Assembly: GCA_034670405.1 (NCBI GenBank)
Contig: JAXDDX010000057.1
Coordinates: forward strand, 1,535,001-1,599,000
DNA: 64,000 nucleotides
Direction of reading: 5' to 3'
From: Hoplostethus atlanticus
Lineage: Eukaryota; Chordata; Actinopteri; Trachichthyiformes; Trachichthyidae
This document shows, one piece after another, positions 41,101-53,500 of this stretch. A program made the translations under genes and the position numbers. Numbering within the stretch: the stretch's first letter is position 1; each line of letters begins with the position of its first letter. The notes under the pieces are model-generated. The model was given only the letters and a program-made list of their open reading frames with translations, did no database searches and was not told the origin of the DNA.

Positions 41101-44100
41101 ATCAATACATTACCCGTTGAAATTGTACGGAGTACTTATCACTCTGTCAAACCCAACAACATTTATTCCCCTGAGAGTTCCTGTCTCTATTGATCAAGGT
41201 CTGTCATTTGTAAAAGTGACCAGCTTGCAGTGGTCATACATCTTATAGTCCTCTGGGTCTCTGACTGAGGTAAGACAGCAGCTTGTGATCTTGGCCTAAT
41301 TTTGAAGTCATGTTGATGCGGCACGACCTGAAATTTGCTGAAGATAAAGTTATTCTGCTGTCAGCCCAGTAAGGCAAATCCAATCGAGCAATGAAACACA
41401 ATGATCAACCAATAGTGTGTTAAACACCACCCGCATGTTATCATTGTAGGGACAAATACCAAATGTCTAAAGATCATTTGTCTTGTTAATGCATCATCTT
41501 ACGCATTTTATTCATTTATGCTCACTGTTATTTATCCAGATTTCTGTGCATTGTATTTTTTTACATTTTTGTATTTATTAATAGATTTATTTCTCATTAT
41601 TTAAGCATTTCTTATTTCTCATGCCCTCCATCCATTTCAGGTATGTATGAGTGTGTATCACTAATCTGCTCCGTTTTATGCCAAGCAGTATGTGAAACCC
41701 CAAAGCGCCAAAGGCAATCAGGGGTGCTGTGTGTCTCTACAGGAGCTCACTGTTTCATCCAGTCAGACAGAATCCATTTCAGCACACAACCATCACACAG
41801 CTCTATTACAGACACAGCCGGAGGGTCAAGTAACAGCAGAGTCAGAAAGCTGGCTCATAGTGGCACCAGTGTGTCAGGCTGAATTCTTGCTAGAAAGAAG
41901 TGCCAATGAATATGCTTTGCTGCACAAATCCATAGAGATTGTGGGAACAGATGAGAGCAAAGAGCTCAAGATCTGACTCACTTTCAGCATATGATATCCC
42001 ACGATGCACTTGGATTTGATGAGGACCTGGTGGATCATGGAGTATCCATGGTAACAGTCCATCTCGTGGATGCGGTGCTGGTTGAACTTGGACAGAGACA
42101 GCAGCACCCGCAGGGCCAGAGCCTGGGTCTTCTCACAGTCACTCAGCTCCACCGCCTGGACATCACCACCACCGAGATGAGGGAGAGAAAAATCACAGTG
42201 AATTGGCTGAATAGGACCACTGTGTGCCAGCAGGTGCCAGCAGTTGCCAGCAGTTGCCAGCTTGTATAACCTCCTTTCCATAAAACATTTCACAATGTTT
42301 CTGGCAACTCTGTGTTCTCTCAAAACAGGTGAATCACAAACATTGTTTTTGAAGCGGCATTATGTAATCTACGACCTTTATTGACCTCTATCAGCGACAA
42401 TTATGAATTGCTACACCACTGATAGAATTTATCTCCCCGTACACAAGTCTCTGGTGGCCTGTAATTGGCACAAACAATATAAGCACAAGTAAGCGTGCTA
42501 ATTAGAGCACAGATTCAACAGTGAGTAGGTAATGTGTCATAATCCAAGATAATAAACACTTCTTTGTCATTTGCGGCCGCTCACTCACATCATCCATCAT
42601 TGAGCAGCAGAAAGTGTGATAGGTAGGGGGGGTGGACAAGGAGGTTTGTTCTAAAACAGAGTATGGGCTGGAGAGTGAGTTTTGAAAGCCAGAAATCTCA
42701 TCATTGACTCATCATTGGAACGTCATGACTTTTCTATGGCTTTCCATAACTAAGGGGCTGGTTTCTACTACAGCTGGGCTTGCTGTGGAGGAAATCAGCT
42801 GAGAACCACCAACTAATGCAATGAAATTGTAAAATACACTCATTGACACAAAATCTGTCAAATTCCCTGACTTTCCCTGTCTGGAATACATCTCTCTATA
42901 GCTTTTTTTTCCTCCATGATATTCCAGAAATGCCATGACCAGAGGAAACCCTGACCACAGAGTCACATTAACAGCATGGACCATCCTACCTGTGCAAAGA
43001 GGAAGACAAAGGTTCCTGTTCCTCCAATTTTGTGCAGGACGTTCTGCAAGCCTTGGGGTTCAGTGGGGAGCAGACCCTTGAGAGAGTGGGGCTCCAGGGA
43101 AACACTCTGCACCTCCTTGGAGCTGAAAGGACGCTGGGTGACCACAGTCTTGGCCTGGCCCTTCAGTCGGATTACAGGCTCATAGATAGTGTAGACTCTG
43201 GGACTGCTAGGGGCATACACCACCGCCAAGCTCTCCTGTACAGCCAGAAACAGAATCAGACACATGAGCAAAACAATATTCATCCTTTTCAGCCAAACTC
43301 TTCATCCTTCAACTTTAAATCATTTCAGTAATGGAATTAATGCCAGGGCCACGTCTAACGCCAACCCCTTTTAAGTCCCAGAGACAACAAAATAGTACTG
43401 AGTGTGATGAGATAAATGCAGATGTGATTAGAGTAAATGTGGGAATTTACAAACAAAGATGTTCTATAAGATTCTTTCTATTCTTTCTTTCTTATCAGCC
43501 GAGCTGCTATCAACACAGCTATTAGCTTTTAATGGGAGAAAAACAAGTTTCAGTCTCACTGAAATACAGCAGGTGTAGTTCAACTGTAATAGCTTTTACA
43601 ATTGGGGAAAAATGATTTCCTACAGTGCAAGATCATTCATGACAAATAATTGAAGGAGTGCACTATGAAATGAAACAAGCAATAGAGCAATAGCAAGGAT
43701 TTGCTATGCACTTGAAGTACAAGTACTGGGATTAACAACAATGTGAATCTGTAGAAAAACCCATCTGACATGGATTGGGTAAAAGGTAACAGTAACAAGA
43801 TAACAATTCCTTGTTTTGTGTGATGATGTGCACAGTTGATGTAAAGCAAAGACAGGATGTGGTATTAAAAAAAAAGCACTTACAACCAGTGCTGTTGTGT
43901 CCACATCCTTGTTCTTCATCAGAAGTTCTCGTACATGCTCACACTTCAGCCCTTCCTGAGTAACATACTTGGAGAATGTCCCATTGGGCTTGCCGTACTT
44001 GCAGGGCATGATGGAGGTAAGGTCAGGTCCGTTGGCGTACAGGTAGAAGGCCTCCTCAGACCCTATTCTAGACCCTGGAAAAATGGAGGCGCACAGAGAG

Positions 44101-47100
44101 GAAGACAAGTTAAAATCCAGGTCTTAATATGACAAACAAAATAAAACGTCAACCTGCTGTAGCATGCAGATGGATGCTATGTTTACTTTTTTTTGTTGTT
44201 CCCTGTGTTAAGGGATACCTTGGCATTTAGGATTTTTCTTTACTGATCAGTTGTAACGTTGTGGTGAAAGGAAACAGAACAAGAATGCGACAGAATGATG
44301 ACCACAGAGAGGTTTGAGCCCATCTAATGACATCAGTCGGTTACAGGTTGAGACTGCCTAGACACAAGCCATTCATAGCCAATTAGAGGCAACAAGAGAA
44401 GTATTCAGTGTGTATCCACAGAGAATGCTGAGAATCTACAGCATGCTGCAAACCACACGAGCAACAGCCTTACACAGCCACTGCATCCCCAGACAGGCTT
44501 ACAAAACATAACTGCACTTCAAAACTTATTTGTACAATACAAGAAGTTACCCATTTACCACCAGGGTGCAGCATTGAGACCATATAGGAAAAAAATGATG
44601 AAGGGATAATGCCAGATGGCAAGCATGCCGTTAGAAGTAAAAACACCTGACTGGGATTAAGAGTGGAAGAGATTATGAAAGCCCGATTCCGGCCAGAATA
44701 ACACCACAGGAAATTCCTACCGTTGAAGAGGAGCACAGTGCCGATGCTCCAGCGTCCTCCCTGCTTCAACAGCTCCTCAGAGGAAGGCATACAGTGACCC
44801 AACATACAGAAGGTCTTGTTGCTATCCGATGACAGACTGGACTTTCTGGGTAGAGTGTAGTCCAGAGAGACCTCGCATTTCCTGACGTAGGAGGGGGGCA
44901 GAGAAAAGCTTCACTCTACAGTAGGTTGTGTTTAATTATCTACAAGTAAAGCTTAATGTCCACCTTAATCAATTAGATTTGAAACCAATAATAAGCATCT
45001 GATAAAGGCCTTTAAGTTTGTAATGTTTATCTTATGAACTTGTTTTGAAAGTGCTTTAGAAATACATTCTTGTTCTTACTCTTCTTACTATTCTTATTAT
45101 ACATGTCCCACCTGATTCCACACACCCAGACCTACCAGGTGGCCGTGGATGTTCTTCTTGCCCTCTGGCTGCTGGGTGTAAGTGAGGCCAAGGTGCTGCC
45201 ATTGGCCTGGCCTGAGCAGTCCTTCTCCAGAGTCTGCCTGCGCCAACAGCCCTGCTTTTATGTCATCGTTAGGGTCTATACAAATCCTGAGGAAGGCATT
45301 AACACACTTCAAGTTACATAAAGCATAAAAAAGCATAAAAAAAAACCGACATGTAATTGAACAACCAGTAGTGTACACAATGCTATTCACACACACCTCT
45401 GACACTGACATCTACACTGGAGCTCACCTGAATGTGAGTGACCCTGTGGAGAGGTCAGCCCACACCTGAAGCATCAGCGCCTTGGAGCCCATGGACAGAA
45501 TATGCATGAGGCTTTCCTCTACTACTCTCTTCCCAGCCTGAGAGGAGCCATGGTGGGGTTCAACCGTCGGAGGCTTTCCCTCCTCTGGAACACAACGATG
45601 ACAGAATATCAAAATCAATTCACATCTATGGACACCAAATGCATAAGCTCTCTCACAGGTGACGGAGCGGCCTCTCACCCTTGTCCTTGTCCCCGTCCTT
45701 CTCCTCCGACTCTGCCACCCTCAGCCACATAGAGGCACTGAAGCCGTTGGCCATGTGGGGCCAGCAGTTCTGCCCTACCAGGGGCAGGTGGAGAGGAGAG
45801 ATGTGCCAGGGGGAGGTACGTATGTGGCTTGGTCGGGCCTCAGCATCCCCCTCTCTGCGCCCGGGAGACAGTTTGCCCTTCCAGAGCAGCCCCATACCTT
45901 TTCCACCGACAGCACCATTCTGTCTGGAGCCAGGGGACGTTCCTCCCGTTGTGGAAGCCCCAAGGATTATGGGAAAGGACAGGAAGTGAAGAGGTTCCAT
46001 ATGCATGTTGGCTTCGACGATCTGTAGGATGCCTTTCAATAAGATATCCTGGCGGGTAAAGAAGGAGATGGGAGGTGAGAGAAATAGCCACTATCATCTT
46101 AGATATAGATATGATAGAGCGAGCACTCAACATCTGAAGTCAGTTACTTTTGGGGATGCCCCTTTCTGGGGTGATAAAGTCAGAGCATAAACAAGGAAAG
46201 AAGAGAAAGGAAAGTACAATGAAATAAAACTGTGTAGGTAATATTGCTGAGCAGTCTTGGGAGCCCCGATTACCACCACAGTGTTAAAATGTATACTTGG
46301 CAATCCATCTAAAAAAGCTCTGCCACAAACCCGTGGTAACCCAGACAGACTCCATAGCATGTAGATAAACATGCCATAACCTTTACTGATGGTCATGGGA
46401 AAACATGCTGTATCTTACAAACAGATACTGTATACTTGGGAAGCAGTACAGAAAGGCCAACATAATTACATTTGGTCTCATAAAACATAGTTAACACAGT
46501 TAAAAATAACCCCCTCTTCACCTTAAGAACATTATTTCTTGGACACAGGTTATTAATGTTACGGTAAATGTGGGAAAGTGGTAAATGTCTACAATGTAGA
46601 CATTTCCCAACTCCCTGGTAAATGTAGACATTTCCCAGCAGGGAGGTAAATTTAGACATTTCCCAAGGTAAATCTGGTAAGTGTGGACATTTCCCAGTTA
46701 ATGTGAGTGGAAAACACTGTCACAAATAGCGGGCTAGAGGCTCTCTTAGTCCTACCATAAGGCAGACCCTGCCTTTGGTAAGTTTTCATGCATACCCTAT
46801 TGGATGGTGTGTCGATGAAGGGCTTTTTTTTTTTTTTTTAGATATAGTTTGGCCAATGAATGAATGCCTGATTGATTTTATTTTAGTCCAATAGTGGATG
46901 CAGTAGCCTACACAACTCATTTCCATCCATATGAAAAAGATGTGGTTGCCAAAACGTGCTTGCCTGTCAAATAAATATTTTAAATGTGATTTAGTGTAAC
47001 ATAACTCCATGAGGCCAATAACCTATTAATAAGGCTGCTACAACAAATACCTTTCGGTCGATACCCTAATGTGATTGAATTCATCAAAAGACCCTCAGGT

Positions 47101-50100
47101 GCAGAACTATAGCGTTAGGACAGCGGCACATTGTGCAACATATTACAGAAATGTGGCCAGCAGGACACTGAAGGAGAGAGAGCCTCGCGCTATTTGTGAC
47201 AGTGTTTTCCACTCACATTAACCAGGAAATGTCTACAGTTACCAGATTTACCTTGGGAAATGTCTACATTTACCACTTTCCCACATTTACTGTAACATTA
47301 ATAAGGCAGGTCTGTGGTAGTAATTCGTAGCAACACTTTTGTTCCCAGCACATTGGTGCTAATCGTTTATGGAATGGAGTCGGCCCAGGTGGCATTATGT
47401 GATGATGACAGGGGGAGAAAAGAGAGTTAAACAGAGTGGACATCTGACAAATATGTGCCGGTACACATAACACAACCTAAAAAGGTTTTAAAAACTTTAA
47501 TGTTCACACACTGTGACCTTTAATGTGCCCACAACGTGAGCATAAGCTGTAAATACTATGGACATAAGCTAGTGGTTCATTGTTGAGTGATTGATAGGTG
47601 TTGCTATTTACAGTAGGAGGGGTCTTCTCCACGAAGAGGCGAATCAATAGAGCCAGTTCCTCCGCTGTGATTCGCTGGCTCACCATGGCAACCAGCAGCT
47701 CTAGCAGCACAGTCTGGCAATCTGGATAGACCAATGAAGAGCAGATTACATAAACAGATTTTATTCACTTGGGCATGCACCTGAACACCACATGCAGAAA
47801 CACTAACAATCAATGCAACATTCCTCTTGTCAGAGCGATCCAACTGTAAACTACAAAAAACACTCGCCCCCAGTAGAGGCCCTTATGGTAAAAATACAAG
47901 GCCATAGACTTGAGCAAGAACATCCTAAGACAACCTGATACAAGTGCAGAACAGATAAATATGGATCAAATCATCCTTTACCTAATGTGAGAAAACAAAA
48001 TGTCTGAAACATTGTAAATTGTGTGCACCCCATTTTGTTCTATTAGAGTTTGTGCCTGACAACATCCTTGAATAGCAGGCAACTAAAATAAATAAATAAA
48101 ATAAACACACAAAACATAAACATCAAACCTTTAAAGGAGGGGTCAGTTTGGCTGAGGATGTTGTGGAAGCCAGTCAGGATGGTTTTGACTCCGCCCTGTG
48201 AGGACCAGAACATGGGGTCAGCCATAGATTTCAGAGGAGGAAAAGACTGAATGATGATGCAGTTAAGAGATGGGCAGAATGGTAAGAAGTGGTAAGTCTA
48301 ACCTGGTCATAGAGCAAGGCAGCGTTGCGGTGGTTGGCTTGGACTGCCCCCAACAGGCTGTGAAACACGTGGCTCAGAACCTCCAGGTCTGGGGAGCCGG
48401 TGGCCAGAAGCTGCAGCTCCATGGTGCAGATCTCTGGGAAGAGCAGCACGCCACGCCCAGGGCCCTCCGCCACCGCCCCGAGCTCATGCAGCACAGCAGA
48501 CTCCACTTTCACTCCTGCGAGAGCAACCACAGACAGCAGGGTAATATCTAAGACGAAACGAAACACACAGACATGACACACGTCACACTAGCTGGCACAG
48601 CAACACATACAGGCAGGCTACGTTCTTTAAAAGAGCTTCATGTTCCACAGGCATTCCCTGCTTTAGCTCAGCTTTGCTCCAACCTCCCATCTTGGAGGCA
48701 GCTCGGAAAAATGAATTAGCCTCAGTCCTGCGCTCAGCCTCGGAGCAGCACGGGAGTCCCCTCATGATTTACAGTAGAGCAGCCCAGCAGGCTCTCACGC
48801 AGCTTCTGGGACCTCCTTTTATTAATGAAGCCCTCTTTCTCCCTATGCGCTCACACACAGTTCCTCTCAATCTCTCCTCTCTCTCCCCCCCCCCCTCTCT
48901 CTCTCTTTCTCTCACACACACGTAATGTACTCAGTAATTATAACCAAAAAAGATTATAACTATCAACATCCTTGTCTCTCTTAATAGCACAATAGCTCTC
49001 ATTTTTGTGGTAAAGTTACAGTGTAGCCCGACAAATAAACTATTAAGCTACACTGAGATCACTGAACTCAAACAAGGCTGATACAGAATCAATATTACAA
49101 ATTACCATTACACCAAAACTTCTAACTAAGCAACAAAACAAACATTACACTAAACACTAAACAATAAATTAGATGTCTTATCCAACAATCTAGCACGGAA
49201 ATATTTTATATAATATATAATATAATAATAATAATAATAATAATATCATATTTCTCATTGGCTCAATTAAAAATAGGTAACAATCAGAGAAATATAAATG
49301 TTGAGTTCTTTTAAGAGCTTCTTAGGTTCTTTGGCAGGCTGTACTCTGTACACTATGTAAAATACAATCCAACTAAAATCATCGTCCTGCTCACTCGCAA
49401 CCATAAATCTGATCTGACAGGAGCAAAATTAAGAATTAGAGTGTGTGTGAGTGTGTGTGTGTGTGTGAGTGTGTGTGTGTGTGTGTGCGCATGAGTCACA
49501 TGATTCAGCTCATGAGGCTGTAGAGTGCAGTTGCCTTACATCATGCAAAGAGTAAAACAACGACGCTATTCTGAAGAGATGAAAACAATAAAAGGGGGTA
49601 ATCAGGAGATGTTTTTAAGCTGGTAGACCAGAGAGGAGAACGTAGCTGACCCAAGATGGTATCGCGAAAAGGAAGTGCACAGTCCTTTTTCTGCCATGTC
49701 ATTCGCACACACTGGAAAACTAGTCATGGTCGTTGTCACATGCCAAAGCAGACAAGAAATCTGTCATGCTGTTTTTCAAGAGACTTCTTGTCTTTACCTA
49801 CTTTTACACTGCAAATAGCGTACTGTCTAAAACCGAAATGCTATTTATCATAAAAACGTCCAGTGAAGACAAGAGCTAACACTTCCCAAATAGGCTGAAT
49901 GATCATTTCAGTGGTGGGAGAGACTAAACACTGATGGTTTCCCAAGGCTAAATCATATGAATACATGACCTTTTTCCTCAATCTATCAACATTAGACTGC
50001 TGAAACGTATCACCAACATAAACAAACTGCAGAGATGACTGAGTACATGAAGTGAAATGTGATTTACAGTGTTCTTAAAATAGTCCTCGGGAAGTCAAAA

Positions 50101-50500
50101 ATGGCGAAAAACGAAATTGGAGTAAGCCTTAAAAATAAAGCAAACACTATAAGTCACAAAACCGTAGAGTACAGTATTAGCTGGTCAACGTCCATTATTG
50201 GTGTCAGAGACCCCCCCGCCCATTAGATTAAACTAGTCTAAGCCAGTTTTCATTATAATGGTGAGGTGTGTCCGGTAACCATGGATTCTTGAAGAGTAAT
50301 TGGGAGTAGCTTTGTATGGTGCAGCAGTAAGTGTGGACCTACCCTCTTCCTGCTTGGTCATGTCCTCGGGGTTGCTTTCGCTGTCTGCGTCGTAGCCCTC
50401 CTCCTCCCCCAGGGGCTTGACGCCAGAGCTCTGCACCTCGTCTACCTCTTCAGACAGGTCGCCCGCTGGGGCCACACCCTCCACCAACACCTGCAGCTTA

Positions 50501-50569
<69 letters not shown>

Positions 50570-53500
50570 AAGAAATAAAAATTATTTCAATGTAATACAA
50601 TCCATTGAAAAATACAACCAAACCATGAGCAGCTGGTAAAATGAGAAGAGCTTACCCCATGCTGTAAAATATGATGGTCCTCTATGTGCTAATGTAGCCA
50701 GTAGCCAGCTTTCTCTTTGGTAAAAACCTCAAATGTGACTTAAAGTAACTGCTACACTATACTCAGTATGACAAGCAGCATTCCCCACTACTAATGCAGC
50801 GGAGGAATCGCCAACAAAATGTTTTCAACGAAAAGAACAAAAAAGAACAAGATTTTGGTCATAAGACCTGATACCAGCTGACTTGAACACCACTCACAAG
50901 CCAGTTCCTTGAAGTGTTTAGTCAGTCATCTATGCGCTGACAAAGGCAAACACACACACACACACACACACACCACACACCACACACCACACACACACAC
51001 ACCCTCTAAAACTGATTCATGATTCAAAGGATAGGCTCACTGTAAAACACACCCCTACCCCTTTAAACAGAAAACTAGGCAGCTTTCATATTCAATTGCA
51101 GGTGAAATGAACATTTCCAAGGAAGGTTCTTCCATGGACAAACTTTGTGCTGAAACCCTAATCTTTGAACTTCGTGGCACATACACGTATTGGTTTAGTG
51201 AACTGCACAGACCGCTGCACTAATCGAGAAATAACTAAGCTCCTAGGAAATAGGTAAATCTATTATATAAACACCTAAATCCTCAATGTCGGAGCAGGCT
51301 TAGTCAGACAGGCATTTTAAGACAGAAAACACGTCTAAGACCCCAAGACAGGAGACAGCCACTACCAGGCTGCAAGTCAATTCAACCAACGGACAAAATA
51401 GATCATTTTACATTATTCTTTCCTTACTTTTATCATTCCCCTGCATAAGCAAGCAATTGCATCCAAAAATGAGTATGAGCTTTAAGTAGATTCCAAAAAT
51501 AAAAATAAATAGTCCTTACATAAGTTGTAAAAACCGGTTGGGCGAAGGAGAACACTACTGTTCACACACCTCAAGGCCTATACAATCTACATAACGCATG
51601 AACTAGTTTCAGAGCATTCAGCCCCAGCGCTCCTTTATCAATAAGTACGTTTACATAGACACTATATGACAGATACTAACTCATATCCCTGTTGAAGTAT
51701 TTGGATTATAATTATACCCACATGACTAACCAGAATATTCTGAGTATTATCAAGGAAAAAGAACTGACCACAAACGCTACACTACTACACAGGGAGAGTT
51801 TTTTTAATGCGTCGGTATCCTGGTTAATGCTGGCATATCCCAGCATTCATATGAGGCTTTCTAATAATCAGGGATGGAGCTTATCCTGACTTGTGTGACT
51901 CGGGTATGGCATTTTCATGTGGCAACACTTGAATAAAAGTACAGATTCTATACAATCCCATGGTGCATTTGTGGTTTTGCAAGCTGCAGATAACTAGCTC
52001 TCGATTTCAAACCACAATGTAAAAGGCCAAATCTCAATCATAATCCATGTCACACAGGGTTGTGAATTATCCTACATTTTTACTCATGTCCACATGAGTA
52101 TGACAAGAGCATAGTAGGAACTGTGTAAAGGTTTGTAGCTAGGGTGTGAAGACTCATAGTTAACGTTAAAGTTTGACATTAATACAACATTTGCTTCCTT
52201 TTATTTAGTGCTGTAGATACTAATAAACAAGACGACATGATTTATAGAAAATTATTTTATTAAGTGCTGTCTATCTTTCCAGCAATGGTCTATGCAAACC
52301 ATTTCAATATGGTTTTAGTCCTCACCACAACACGGAGACCGCACTCACAAGGTGGCAAATGATCTAGTGCTCAGTTTGTCAATTTGTCTTGACCTGAGTG
52401 CAGCTTTCGATTCAATATCCTTTAGGGTTTGTATCTGGTTTGTTTTTCTGGGAGTTTTTCCTTGTCGTCATAGAGTGCCTTAGGCTGGTGGTGCTGGCCA
52501 GCTTAGGCTACCTTAGGCTATTTTATTTTATGTATGTCCTCCTCTCTGTGAAGTCCTTTCAGTCCTATTCAACCTGTTACTCTGTTTTCATGTGCTTTTG
52601 TTCTGATCATATTCCGTAAACATGTTATTCATCATAACTGATTGATAATAGCAGTGTCATAAATCTGATTGTCTATCAGTCTGATCTAGTCAGGCCTGTA
52701 AAGTCATTTGAGGCTTGTTTGTGATAAAGGGCTATAGAAATAACTTGACTTGATGGAGTTGCATAGTGCCAAGGTGTAGAGGAGTGAAGTGCCTGACTGG
52801 CTGACCTGAACTTCATCTCACAAGAGTATTCCAAATAACATGAGAATATAAAAGGTGTATGTAAATGCGACTGTCTCTCCCAAATCAGGACTCACCCTAT
52901 CTGGCTTCTCCTCTGGGGGATCGGGGCAGGAGGACACCTCGGCCAGGGCCACTCTCAGCAGAGAGTCAAACAAAGGCACGGCAAGGTCAGAGTTCACCAC
53001 CCCAGAGCGAGAGAGCTGATCTCTCACCTCACACAGGGTCTCTCCCACCGACTGGAGCTATAGATGAGGGGAGACAAGAATACTTCAAATGAGGCTGGGT
53101 CAGTTTGTGGTTGATGAGGAGTATACAATGCAGTGTGGTATTAGTGTGTGCTTGATACATTATGAAATGACATACCTGAAAGGAAAGTTCAGGCTCAATC
53201 CTCTGCAGCGCTGAGTTGGCACTGTGTAGACAAATAGCCAACAGGGCCTCAAGGAGACGTATACTTTGCAGTGGCCACTCCTCCTCGAGCTTCTTTGCTG
53301 GATCTTTGGTCTTTCCTTCAGCTGCTGTACTACTGCTGTAAGTGTCAGTAGTGTCATGAGGTGTCTCCTCCACCCCCAGTGAGGTAGAGGTGGGCTCAGC
53401 TGGAGCAACGGCTGGGGCCGGGGGCTCAGAGTTAGATGGGCTGGCCTTGCCCTTACCATCCCTCTTCTTCTTGGCCTTCTCCTTGGTCTTACAGATAAGT

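Larger units (their letters stand above)
50497..52895 (-). other. LYST intron between C5 and C6
   Basis: 2.4 kb. It holds the AG run at its low end, a CA-rich satellite at 50951-51003, a probable MITE near 51.65-51.93 kb and a LINE fragment at 52.3-52.76 kb. Confidence 0.65.

Noticed and set aside
45136-45286. Ending LYST exon C12 at the GTAGGT donor after IHGHL
   Set aside because: It would need a poor acceptor inside C13 and drop about 13 conserved residues. The donor at 45111 with one surplus base fits both protein and phase.
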